A stretch of DNA of 64,000 nucleotides from Balneola sp. (lineage in GTDB: Bacteria > Bacteroidota > Rhodothermia > Balneolales > Balneolaceae), in contig NZMW01000004.1 of NCBI GenBank assembly GCA_002694685.1, forward strand, positions 554,632 to 618,631, in the 5' to 3' direction. The first letter of the stretch is position 1. Each line of letters begins with the position of its first letter. A program made the translations under genes and the position numbers. Shown one piece after another: positions 36,251 to 44,947 of the stretch. Below the pieces are notes generated by a model that was given only the letters and a program-made list of their open reading frames with translations, was not told the origin of the DNA and searched no databases.

Positions 36251-37858
36251 TTACTTAGCTTTTGGAGCTGCGTTCATTAACTCATCACTGGCTTCATCCT
36301 GAAACTGCTCAAAATTAGTGATAAACATTTGAGCTAATGTCCTGGCTTTAGCATCATAAGAGTCTTTGTCACTCCAGGTATTTCTTGGGAAAAGAACGTC
36401 AGATGGAACGCCATCAACGGAAGTCGGAATTTCGAATCCAAATACCGGGTCTGTTTCATAGCTGACGTTGTCGAGGTTTCCAGCAAGGGCTTCACTCAAC
36501 ATTTTACGGGTGTGAGGAAGTTTCATGCGGTGTCCATCACCATATTCTCCTCCGGTCCAGCCTGTATTAACCAACCATACATTGGCATCGTGTTCGCGGA
36601 TCTTTTCTGCCAACAATTCTGCATACACAGTAGGATGTAAAGGCATAAATGGTGCGCCAAAACAAGCAGAAAAAGTTGCTTCCGGTTCCGTTACTCCACG
36701 TTCTGTACCAGCTACTTTTGCAGTATATCCACTTATGAAGTGGTACATCGCTTGGTCAGGGGTCAGCTTAGAAATGGGAGGGAGGACACCAAAAGCATCA
36801 CAGGTTAGAAAGATAATATTTTCCGGATGCCCGCCTTTTCCAGTTTCACTGGCATTTGGAATAAAATGAAGTGGGTATGAGCAGCGTGTGTTTTGCGTAA
36901 GACTTACATCATCAAAGTCCGGCTCTCTGTTCTCGTCAAGCACTACATTCTCCAGAATTGTTCCGGGCATTTTAGTAGTAGCGTGAATCAGAGGCTCATT
37001 TTCTTGAGAAAGATTGATAGTCTTAGCATAGCAACCACCTTCAAAATTGAAAGTGCCTTCATTGCTCCAGCCGTGCTCATCATCACCAATCAAAGTTTTA
37101 TCCGGATCAGCGGAAAGAGTAGTTTTTCCAGTTCCAGATAATCCAAAGAACACTGCTGTTTTTCCATTCTCATCATGGTTGGCAGAGCAGTGCATAGCCA
37201 TGACTCCTTTTTTTGGAAGGAGGTAATTCATAACAGAGAAGATACCTTTCTTAACTTCACCTGAATAGAGAGTGCCACCGATAAGAATGATTTTCTTATC
37301 AAAATTACAAAGGATAAAAGTACTGGTTCGAGTACCGTCTTTTTCAGGGTCTGCTTTCAAGTGAGGAGCCGCAAGAACCGTAAATTCCGGCTCATGGTTT
37401 TCGAGCTCTTCGGCTGTTGGACGAATAAACATATTATGAGCAAACAAACCATGATACGCGGCTTCACTAACCACACGAACATTAAGGCGATTGTTCTCAT
37501 CAGCTCCGCAAAAGAGGTCTTTCACGAAGAGATCTTTAGTATTCAGATAATTGACAACTTTCTCGTAGAGGTTATCAAATACTTCTTCAGAAATAGGTTG
37601 ATTTACATCTCCCCAGTCAATGTCGTCGTGTATAGAAGGTTGATCTACAATGAACTTATCCTGAGGAGAACGGCCAGTGAATTTTCCGGTCAATACACGC
37701 AGGGCATAATCCTTGGTGAGAACAGCCTCATTTCTTAAAATAGCTTGTTCATACAGTTCAGCAGGTGAGAGATTCCAAAAGACATTTTCGTTTTCGCCCA
37801 GTCCGATATAGTCGAGGCTGTGGGTGCTTTTTGGAGGAGTCATAGTATCTTCACTCAT
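36251..37858 (-). CDS. pckA: Phosphoenolpyruvate carboxykinase (ATP)
   Basis: The enzyme converts oxaloacetate and ATP to phosphoenolpyruvate, the first step of gluconeogenesis. The 535 residues match ATP-type PckA. Landmarks include FTGRSPQDKFIV near the N-terminus, CSANHDENGKTAVFFGLSGTG leading into the P-loop GLSGTGKTTLSADP near residue 240, the metal-binding GDDEHGW, and WLVNTGWTGGEYGDGHRM. It is monocistronic, with a candidate -7 box upstream and a terminator after it. It shares no terminator with the CBM9-like gene downstream. Confidence 0.96.
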   Translation of the reverse strand: MSEDTMTPPKSTHSLDYIGLGENENVFWNLSPAELYEQAILRNEAVLTKDYALRVLTGKFTGRSPQDKFIVDQPSIHDDIDWGDVNQPISEEVFDNLYEKVVNYLNTKDLFVKDLFCGADENNRLNVRVVSEAAYHGLFAHNMFIRPTAEELENHEPEFTVLAAPHLKADPEKDGTRTSTFILCNFDKKIILIGGTLYSGEVKKGIFSVMNYLLPKKGVMAMHCSANHDENGKTAVFFGLSGTGKTTLSADPDKTLIGDDEHGWSNEGTFNFEGGCYAKTINLSQENEPLIHATTKMPGTILENVVLDENREPDFDDVSLTQNTRCSYPLHFIPNASETGKGGHPENIIFLTCDAFGVLPPISKLTPDQAMYHFISGYTAKVAGTERGVTEPEATFSACFGAPFMPLHPTVYAELLAEKIREHDANVWLVNTGWTGGEYGDGHRMKLPHTRKMLSEALAGNLDNVSYETDPVFGFEIPTSVDGVPSDVLFPRNTWSDKDSYDAKARTLAQMFITNFEQFQDEASDELMNAAPKAK

Positions 37859-38155
37859 ATATAATTTTTTGATTTTTTGAGAGTCTCAAAGGTAAGGATA
37901 TAAGTACTGAATATTAACCCTGAAGCGTATATTTAGGGACTTTTAAGAGGATTTTAGGATATTCATGGAAGCGCTTTTCTTAAATTATGTCCTCGTGTTA
38001 ATTTTACTTAAATAACAATGATTAGGTACTTTGTTGCTTGAATTAATAAAGTAAAAAGAGAAGTGTGTTCAGAAGTTTTTTTAATTTTTCTTATTTGCCT
38101 GCGAATATTAAATCAAATTTGCCTGTGAAGTTTAGCAACAAGGAGTTTTATTAGG
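37859..38155. other. AT-rich gene-free spacer upstream of pckA
   Basis: This 297-base spacer between pckA (start) and the TPR kinase (end) contains no convincing gene. A TACCTTTG box on the minus strand at 37894-37887 fits a Bacteroidota -7 element for pckA, about 28 bases before its ATG. Poly-T and poly-A stretches near 38070-38095 lack any clear hairpin. Confidence 0.45.
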
Positions 38156-40663
38156 TCATGGTGCTGTGACATATTGCCCGAGTGAATCGGCTTTTCCCAT
38201 TTCATCTAAATCATGATAAACGCTTTGTAACAGCTTTGTCCCTTTCTGAACTTCAGGGTGTGTATTCTCGTAATTCGAATTTAACATCGAGAGAGATTCT
38301 TCCAGTAAAAGTCGAGCTTTTGGTAAATTTTCTTCTTTCATGGCTATATCAGCTCGATTTCGAATGGTTAGTGCAATGGTAGGGTGATTGGGTTTTAAAT
38401 TATTTTTGAAGACTTTTAAAGCTTCCAAATGCATGGAATCAGCTTTTGAGAATTTATTCTGTTCAAAATAGAATTCCCCATAAGCGTTGATAAAATGCCC
38501 ATAAAGCGGATTATCTGTGCCTGAAGTCTTCCGGGTTATATCCAGTGAACGCTCTATATAAATTTTAGCTGAATCGAATTTTCCTTCCCGAACGTAAATA
38601 CTTGATATACTAGAAGAAAGATTGGCAACTTCCCGATGTTCATAACCAAAAAGCGTTTCGGCCATCTCCATTGCCTGCAGGAAATTTGTTTTTGAAGCCA
38701 AAGTATCACCCAAAATTTGATGAAGGACAGCAATGTTTGAAAGATTGGCTACAATACCCGGATGTGGGCCTTCTGTGATTGCCTTAATCATTTGCAGTGA
38801 TTCTTGCTGGTATTCCAGGGCAACTTCGTATTTGCCCAGATATCTGTTTATGGATGCAAGAATATAAATGCTTTCTGCAACGTTGACATCCGGAGCTTCA
38901 TAAATTTGATATTCAATCTCTAATGCCTCCTCAATCAGTTTGGAGGCTTCCTCATACGCTGATTGTACCCTTAAGACATAAGCTAAATTCTTTAGTGCTT
39001 TTGGGTATTCAGGTAATCTTCTTTTATCAAGTTCCTGAAACATCTTTACTGCATTTCGCAGCTGAATTTCTGCCGAATCGAGTTTACCCAAATCACGATA
39101 TATGATACCGGCAACGTTATAAGTATGAGCTAACTCAGTATTTGAGACGTTTAGAGAATCTAAAATAAAAATCGATCGGGCTAATAAAGGGCGTGCTTTT
39201 TTAGGCTCCCCAACAGAATTATAAGCATGCCCAATAACCTGCAGAAGCTTAGCTTGAATTTCAGAAGATTTATCAAGCATAGGAATCTCTGTGGTACTTT
39301 TGTCAAGTATCTGCCGAACGGTGACGGTATCTCCCTGAGAATTCTGAGGATAATTTTCTTCCAGAAGGTTAATCACAAATGAGGTAATCTCTTCTGATTT
39401 CTGAGCTTCCAGCTGAGCCAGGTTTTTTTCTTGTGTTATTCGCCAGGTATAAAATCCCACTAAGACGGCTATTAAAAAAACAATGCCGGCAGCGATGCCA
39501 ATACCCTGTCGATGTCGTCGAATAAACTTTTTTGATCGATACTGAAATGAGCCATCACGAGCCGAGACAGGGAGTCCGTTAAAATAGTGGTCCAAGTCGC
39601 TTAAGAATTCACTGGCCGCTCTGTAACGTGACTCGGGCTCTTTACGGATAGACTTCATCACTATGGCATCGAGATCACCTTTGAGTTTTTTCCTCAAGCC
39701 GGTGTCTGCAACAGAACTTGGTAGTTCAGGATCATTTTCGACGATTACTTTTTCAACCTGATAGCGGGTCAGGTCATCTAGATCAAACGGTTCCTTATCC
39801 GTAAGTAATTTGTATAGTATGATACCAAGCGAATAGAAATCTGAAGCGGTAGTGATATTTCCGCCCTTAATCTGCTCAGGAGAAGCATAACGAAGTGTTA
39901 AAACCTGAGCATCTGTACGGGTAAGCCCAAAGTCTTCTTCATCCAACAGTTTTGATATTCCAAAATCCAGGATCTTAACATTTCCGTTTTGGTCAACAAG
40001 AATGTTTTCTGGTTTAAGATCTCTATGGATAGTCAGGTTCTCATGGGCATACTGCACAGCTTCCAATACTTTCGAGAAAAGCTCAATTTTTTGAGTGGTT
40101 GAGCAGTTCATTTTCTTGCAATACTCAGTGATAGGCATTCCATGTACATACTCCATGATGATAAATGGAAATCCTCCATCTGTAACCCCACCATCATAGA
40201 ATTGTGCTATTCCCGGGTGATTAAGACTTGCCAGGATTTGCTGTTCTTTTCTGAAACGCTGAATATTTTCTTCGGTAGCTCGGTGCTTTTGGATGATCTT
40301 AAGAGCAACGACATGGGTAAAGTCTTCATCGGCTCTTTCTGCCCGAAACACAGAGCCCATTCCACCTTCACCAATTTTCTCTTTAATGATATAGGAACCA
40401 ATTTTGTTGCCAATCAGATTGTGGCTCTTTGGTAGTGAAGATAAATCATCAGAAACCCCCTCAAATAACCCTTCTTTATAATCTTGAGGGTTTTCGAGCC
40501 AGCCTTCTGAATCAGTAATTGAGTTTAATAATTGCCGTACTTCTTTGGCCAGTTTTTTATTACCCGCACATTTATTTTCGATGAATTCTTCGCGTTCATC
40601 TTCCGGTAATTCTAAAACTTCGTCAATTATTTTTTCAACTTCGGTCCAGCTGTAGTCGGCCAT
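38156..40663 (-). CDS. Membrane serine/threonine protein kinase with TPR domain
   Basis: This is an 835-residue Hanks-type kinase. A helical N-terminal section of about 85 residues precedes the kinase domain at about 90-370. The glycine loop is IGEGGMGSVFRAE, the ATP-binding lysine is Lys122 (VALKII), the catalytic loop is IHRDLKPEN with Asp215, and DFG is at 233-235. A single membrane helix at 387-406 follows. The C-terminal 420 residues are a string of tetratricopeptide repeats on the periplasmic side. The gene follows an ECF sigma factor after 62 bases and probably forms one operon with it. This is an arrangement known in several phyla where the kinase controls the sigma factor. The TPR ligand is unknown. 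Confidence 0.92.
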   Translation of the reverse strand: MADYSWTEVEKIIDEVLELPEDEREEFIENKCAGNKKLAKEVRQLLNSITDSEGWLENPQDYKEGLFEGVSDDLSSLPKSHNLIGNKIGSYIIKEKIGEGGMGSVFRAERADEDFTHVVALKIIQKHRATEENIQRFRKEQQILASLNHPGIAQFYDGGVTDGGFPFIIMEYVHGMPITEYCKKMNCSTTQKIELFSKVLEAVQYAHENLTIHRDLKPENILVDQNGNVKILDFGISKLLDEEDFGLTRTDAQVLTLRYASPEQIKGGNITTASDFYSLGIILYKLLTDKEPFDLDDLTRYQVEKVIVENDPELPSSVADTGLRKKLKGDLDAIVMKSIRKEPESRYRAASEFLSDLDHYFNGLPVSARDGSFQYRSKKFIRRHRQGIGIAAGIVFLIAVLVGFYTWRITQEKNLAQLEAQKSEEITSFVINLLEENYPQNSQGDTVTVRQILDKSTTEIPMLDKSSEIQAKLLQVIGHAYNSVGEPKKARPLLARSIFILDSLNVSNTELAHTYNVAGIIYRDLGKLDSAEIQLRNAVKMFQELDKRRLPEYPKALKNLAYVLRVQSAYEEASKLIEEALEIEYQIYEAPDVNVAESIYILASINRYLGKYEVALEYQQESLQMIKAITEGPHPGIVANLSNIAVLHQILGDTLASKTNFLQAMEMAETLFGYEHREVANLSSSISSIYVREGKFDSAKIYIERSLDITRKTSGTDNPLYGHFINAYGEFYFEQNKFSKADSMHLEALKVFKNNLKPNHPTIALTIRNRADIAMKEENLPKARLLLEESLSMLNSNYENTHPEVQKGTKLLQSVYHDLDEMGKADSLGQYVTAP

Positions 40664-40725
40664 TTCGAATCAGTTATTTAGTAAGGATTAAAACCAGTTT
40701 TTATTTAGCTAATATTGCAGAAGGA

Positions 40726-41304
40726 TTAGTCTGGAGAGCCAAATTTCCCCTTTAGTTCTTTGTGTAGCCATCCTCGAGCTTTTGCCCAATCTCTTTTAAC
40801 TGTGCTTTTTGAAATATCCAGTGCTTCGGCAGTGTTTTCGATTGTCATCTCACCGAAGAACCTCATTTCTACTATTTTAACCAGTCGCTCATTCAACTTT
40901 TCTAGTTCATTAAGTGCACGGTCAATAACGATCAGTTCCTCTGCTTTTTTGTTTTGGCGACTGAAAATTTCGTCTATGTAAGTAAGGTCTTTCTTTTTCC
41001 CACCCCGTTTGTCAGCACTTTTTTTGCGTGCATAATCAATAAGAATTTGGCGCATGCACCTGGAAGAAATGGCGAGGAAATGATTTTTATCAGAGACATT
41101 CATTTCAGATTGATCTGTCATCTTAAGATATGCTTCATGAACCAACTCTGTTTTGGAGAGAGTATGATCATGCCTTTGCTTATTCATATGTTGATGAGCC
41201 AACTGGCGAAGCTCTTCATAAATGAGGGGATAAAGCTCATCATAAACTTCATTATCACCGGATTTTAACCGCGCAAGCAGCTGCGTTACTTCAGTTTTTT
41301 TCAT
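40726..41304 (-). CDS. ECF sigma factor linked to a serine/threonine kinase
   Basis: This 192-residue ECF-type sigma factor has region 2 near residues 15-90 (DELYPLIYEELRQLAHQHM and TELVHEAYLKM) and region 4 near 125-185, with ERLVKIVEMRFFGEMTIENTAE and a helix-turn-helix ending SKSTVKRDWAKARGWL. The region 2 core resembles the TIGR02999-type group common in Planctomycetota and Rhodothermia. No anti-sigma factor gene is adjacent; the next gene encodes a membrane kinase with TPR repeats. Regulation by phosphorylation is therefore likely but is inferred from family context. Confidence 0.9.
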   Translation of the reverse strand: MKKTEVTQLLARLKSGDNEVYDELYPLIYEELRQLAHQHMNKQRHDHTLSKTELVHEAYLKMTDQSEMNVSDKNHFLAISSRCMRQILIDYARKKSADKRGGKKKDLTYIDEIFSRQNKKAEELIVIDRALNELEKLNERLVKIVEMRFFGEMTIENTAEALDISKSTVKRDWAKARGWLHKELKGKFGSPD

Positions 41305-41489
41305 CGATAAGACAGAGCACTATTACTTATTGTTCTCTAATAATGGAGTATATAAACAAAGTTGGAAGTTATTTCAACTAAAGTATTGTCTATAAATGAT
41401 TTGTGAGATTTTGTGAACCATAATAATTGAAAATTATTTTTAATTACTGAGATAAATGAACCATATGAACGTTTTATTACGCATATATA

Positions 41490-41570
41490 AGTGAGCAGAC
41501 ACTCTTGCTCAATTCATCGGTTTTTCGGGGTACAAACTAATCGGGAAGTTTTAAGGCTTCCCGATTTTTT
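41490..41570 (+). ncRNA. Candidate small RNA or leader ending in an orphan terminator
   Basis: AT-rich sequence with a TATATA stretch near 41485 is followed by a 6-bp hairpin (41492-41511) and then a strong plus-strand terminator. No plus-strand gene precedes it for more than 7 kb, so a short untranslated transcript is the simplest explanation. A transcription-attenuating leader for aguBA is the alternative. No known RNA family was recognised. Confidence 0.3.
41539..41570 (+). terminator. Orphan intrinsic terminator
   Basis: AATCGGGAAG and CTTCCCGATT pair perfectly over 10 bp around an 8-base loop, followed by T residues. It lies upstream of aguB on the same strand. Confidence 0.82.
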
Positions 41571-41627
41571 ATGCATTCTTTTGGCACTCAGTTTCCATAA
41601 TTTAGGGACTCAACTAAGTGATCTGCT

Positions 41628-42503
41628 ATGAAAGAAGAAAAAGTCAGCATTGGTCTGATTCAAACATCCTGTACATCGAACCCGAAGGACAATCTGTACA
41701 CTCAAATGGGTTTAATACGAGAGGCTGCAGAACAAGGCGCTCAAATTATTTGTCTGCAAGAACTCTTTAATACGCTGTATTTTTGTGTGGATTATAACGA
41801 CGATTATTTTGACTGGGCAGAACCCATTGATGGAGAGTTGGTAATAAGTTTATCGGATTTAGCCAAAGAATTGGAGGTCGTGATTGTTGCTCCATTTTTT
41901 GAGAAACGAGCCAAAGGCATCTATCATAATTCATTGGTTGTAATTGATGTAGACGGACAGGTTTTAGGCAATTACCGCAAAACGCATATTCCTGATGATC
42001 CGGGATTCTATGAAAAATATTACTTCACTCCCGGAGATGAAGAGACTGGATTTAAGGTGTTCGATACCAAATTTGGAAAAATAGGTACACTTATTTGTTG
42101 GGATCAGTGGTATCCCGAGGCAGCAAGAATAACCGCTTTGAAAGGCGCTGATATCCTATTCTATCCGACTGCTATTGGAACGCTTCCTACAGAAGGGAAA
42201 AAGGAGAAAAAGGAATATCAGGATGCATGGGAGACGATTCAGCGTAGCCATGCCATTGCGAATGGCTGTTTTGTGGCTTCCGTAAATCGTGTTGGAAAAG
42301 AATCCGGATCTAAATTTTGGGGTGGTTCTTTTGTAGCCGGACCTTTTGGGCAAGTGCTCAATAAAGCCGGAAGTAAGGAAGAGATCCTTGTGACCGAAAT
42401 CGATTTATCTGAAATTGAGCAACAGCGCAAAACCTGGCCGTTTTTTAGAGACCGGCGGATTGAATTATATAAGCCCATCCTCAAAAGAATGGATGACCAG
42501 TGA
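41628..42503 (+). CDS. aguB: N-carbamoylputrescine amidase
   Basis: This nitrilase-superfamily amidase hydrolyses N-carbamoylputrescine to putrescine, CO2 and ammonia in the cytoplasm. The catalytic triad reads Glu45 (LQELFNTLYF), Lys118 (YRKTHIPDDPGFYEKYYF) and Cys157 (LICWDQWYPEA). The ELFNTLYF and DDPGFYEK motifs are typical of the AguB subgroup. At 291 residues its length is normal. aguA begins at a GTG overlapping the aguB stop (GTGA), so the two enzymes are translationally coupled. An orphan terminator in the leader may control expression. Confidence 0.95.
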   Translation: MKEEKVSIGLIQTSCTSNPKDNLYTQMGLIREAAEQGAQIICLQELFNTLYFCVDYNDDYFDWAEPIDGELVISLSDLAKELEVVIVAPFFEKRAKGIYHNSLVVIDVDGQVLGNYRKTHIPDDPGFYEKYYFTPGDEETGFKVFDTKFGKIGTLICWDQWYPEAARITALKGADILFYPTAIGTLPTEGKKEKKEYQDAWETIQRSHAIANGCFVASVNRVGKESGSKFWGGSFVAGPFGQVLNKAGSKEEILVTEIDLSEIEQQRKTWPFFRDRRIELYKPILKRMDDQ

Positions 42504-43546
42504 GCCATAAGCAATTTAAAATGCCACCGGAATGGTCACGCCATGCCGCTACACAACTTCACTGGCCTTCAAATAGAGAAACCTGGCCGGGAGAACGGCT
42601 AGAAAGGGTGGAAGAAGTCTATTGCCGGATTATTGAAGAGCTGCATTTTTTTGAACCCATTCATTTGTTTGTTGAAAGCCTTGAGATCCGAAACAGGGTG
42701 ATGCAAAAGTTATCACTTAAGGCTGTTGATTTAGATCGCATTATCATCCATCAACGAAAAATTAATGATGTGTGGGCTAGGGATTGCGGTCCTATTTTTG
42801 TTAAAACTGAAGAAGGATTTGCAATCACCGATTGGGGATACAACGCCTGGGGAGAGAAATATCCACCTTGGGAAGATGACAACAGTTTACCTCAATACAT
42901 TGCCAATAAATTCAGCATAGATCGTATAGTCCCTGAGATGATTTTAGAGGGTGGCTCAATTGATGTGAATGGAGATGGAGCTTTATTGACAACGGAATCG
43001 GTACTGTTGAATGAAAACCGGAATCCGAATTTATCAAAAGAAGAGATTGAGAAAAGACTTCAGCGTTATCTCGGGGTAGAGCAAATAATTTGGCTGAAGA
43101 GGGGATTAGCTGGAGACGATACCGATGGACATATTGATGATATCACACGCTTCCTTAATAAGGATACGGTTATGACCATGGTTTGCGATGATGAAAATGA
43201 TGTCAATTTCGATTCACTTCAGGAGAATCTGGAAATCTTGCGGTCGGTAACTCTTAAGAATGGAAAGCCACTTAACATTGAGACGCTACCGTTACCACAA
43301 ACAAAAATTGAAGGAACCACGGTAGACGGTTCAGAATATGTACCCGCAAGTTATGCTAATTTCTATATAGCTAATGGAGTTGTGTTGGTACCTACTTATG
43401 ACAAGCGGTATGATGGACAGGCGCTTGAGCTGTTGAGGAAATACTTCCCGACGCGAAAAGTAATTGGAATAGACTGTGCTGATTTAGTTTGGGGGCAAGG
43501 TTCTATCCACTGTATTACCCAACAGTGGTATGGTATTAATCATTAG
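42500..43546 (+). CDS. aguA: Agmatine deiminase
   Basis: This is a guanidino-group-modifying enzyme of the peptidyl-arginine-deiminase-like (PPAD) family that converts agmatine to N-carbamoylputrescine. Landmarks are MPPEWSRHAATQLHWPSN near the N-terminus, INDVWARDCGPIF, ILEGGSIDVNGDGALLTTE, GDDTDGHIDDITRF with catalytic Asp/His, and the nucleophile Cys338 in WGQGSIHCITQQ. The start is GTG at 42500, overlapping the aguB stop. With aguB it completes the agmatine-to-putrescine route. An arginine decarboxylase gene is not in the window. The 3' end overlaps by 11 bases the end of a convergent peptidase gene. Confidence 0.95.
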   Translation: MSHKQFKMPPEWSRHAATQLHWPSNRETWPGERLERVEEVYCRIIEELHFFEPIHLFVESLEIRNRVMQKLSLKAVDLDRIIIHQRKINDVWARDCGPIFVKTEEGFAITDWGYNAWGEKYPPWEDDNSLPQYIANKFSIDRIVPEMILEGGSIDVNGDGALLTTESVLLNENRNPNLSKEEIEKRLQRYLGVEQIIWLKRGLAGDDTDGHIDDITRFLNKDTVMTMVCDDENDVNFDSLQENLEILRSVTLKNGKPLNIETLPLPQTKIEGTTVDGSEYVPASYANFYIANGVVLVPTYDKRYDGQALELLRKYFPTRKVIGIDCADLVWGQGSIHCITQQWYGINH

Positions 43547-44846
43547 AAGTGAGATTCTCGTCTTCATTTTTAATGCGAGTAGGAGTCTCTTCACCTGAGA
43601 TGATGACCCATGCAGCTTTTGCAATGGCAGTGATTGTATTGGTAGTGTGAGGGATATTTAGTGTTTTAAACTCATCAGTAATACGATGGTAATCCTGATC
43701 AACATCAATTGGAGTTGTGCTTATACTATGAGCCGGAACCCCTAACTCAGCAAGGGGGGCGTTGTCTGATCTATAAAAGAGATTCTGACTCGGGTAAGGA
43801 TCGGGATAAAAAGTAAAGCTCGAATCAGAAACGCTGTTTTGCAAAATTTCGCCAAAGGTTGATTTCTCGAAGCCGGTGATCCAGGCGGTGTTTGGTCCCT
43901 CGACAGCAGGTTTTCCAATCATTTCAATATTAAACATAGCGGTGATTTCATCCGGATTTACCTGACTCGAAAAATATTTCGAGCCATATCCACCAACTTC
44001 TTCTGCTGTAAAAGTGACAAAGTAAATGGTGCGCTCGGGTTTTGGCATTTCCTTGAAATAGCGGGCAAGTTCTATGACAGCAGAAACCCCGGAGGCATTA
44101 TCATTGGCGCCATTGGCAACAGAGTCTTCATCAACGGGTGAAACAACGCCAATATGATCGTAGTGAGCGGAGATGAGAACAATCTCATCGTCTCTTTCGC
44201 CTTCAATTTTACCGGCTACATTATAGAGGTCTATTGGTGTAACATTGTTTTTAATCTGTATATCAAATGAATTTACGTTCTCATTTGACAGGATAAATAC
44301 GTCGTTTGGCTTTGAGCCGAGCTCCATAGTCCTAATAGAGCGGCTGAAATATGAGCGGTATCGATGGAAGAGCATTTTATGTGCTTCATCAACAACAATG
44401 AGAGAAGATTTTTCGTCAGAAGAGTACTTTCTGAATTGGTTTCGATAGTCATCGCTCTGATCAATTCTGTGAATCTCTGCATCATTTTTCCAACTTATCT
44501 CCTCTTCATAAACTAAGCCAAAGTAATGCTGATCATCCAGAGCTTTGTTGTTTACAGAAACGGAAACATCGGCGGGTTTGATAGAGTAAAGAGTAAAGTT
44601 CTGGCGGAAATTATCTTGTCCAGAAACGGTAGTTAGTCCAATGTCAGAAAACTCATTTGAAATATAATCAGCAGCTATAGAGATCTCATCTCCAAAAGCG
44701 TGACGCCCTTTCATCGAGTTTGCGCTTAAATCTTTTATAATACGCTCAACATTATGTTCAGACACTTCCGGCTTTACCTCGCAGGAGGTGAAGGATAGGC
44801 CTAAAATTGTTACAAATAATAATGTCGATAGGTAACGGTTCAACAT
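43536..44846 (-). CDS. M28-family metallopeptidase lipoprotein
   Basis: I use the ATG at 44846, which gives a lipoprotein signal (MLNRYLSTLLFVTILGLSFTSC); an ATG at 44897 would add a 17-residue extension. Residues of about 40-150 form an insert typical of these peptidases. The M28 zinc site can be read as SAHYDHIG (His, Asp), GANDNASGVSAVIEL (Asp), FTAEEVGGYGS (Glu pair), FNIEMIGKP (Asp replaced by Glu in the third ligand position), and HSISTTPIDVDQDYHR (His). It is probably an aminopeptidase at the periplasmic side of the envelope. The substitution of Asp by Glu in IEMIG is also seen in some active M28 enzymes. Confidence 0.88.
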   Translation of the reverse strand: MLNRYLSTLLFVTILGLSFTSCEVKPEVSEHNVERIIKDLSANSMKGRHAFGDEISIAADYISNEFSDIGLTTVSGQDNFRQNFTLYSIKPADVSVSVNNKALDDQHYFGLVYEEEISWKNDAEIHRIDQSDDYRNQFRKYSSDEKSSLIVVDEAHKMLFHRYRSYFSRSIRTMELGSKPNDVFILSNENVNSFDIQIKNNVTPIDLYNVAGKIEGERDDEIVLISAHYDHIGVVSPVDEDSVANGANDNASGVSAVIELARYFKEMPKPERTIYFVTFTAEEVGGYGSKYFSSQVNPDEITAMFNIEMIGKPAVEGPNTAWITGFEKSTFGEILQNSVSDSSFTFYPDPYPSQNLFYRSDNAPLAELGVPAHSISTTPIDVDQDYHRITDEFKTLNIPHTTNTITAIAKAAWVIISGEETPTRIKNEDENLTSND

Positions 44847-44947
44847 ATTTTTTTTGCTGATAAATGCATTATTAATGGAACCAATCTTAAGCATCATTTA
44901 GATACTTATTTGAAAAAAAATGATATCCTGAGTAAAGCTCTGTAAAA

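Larger units (their letters stand above)
41305..41627. other. Divergent intergenic region before aguB
   Basis: This is a 323-base gene-free region between the ECF sigma factor (minus) and aguB (plus), mostly AT-rich. It contains a small hairpin, TGAGCA-8-TGCTCA (41492-41511), followed by an intrinsic terminator on the plus strand, and a TAATTTAG box near 41600 that may serve aguB. No promoter for the sigma factor could be identified with confidence. Confidence 0.5.
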
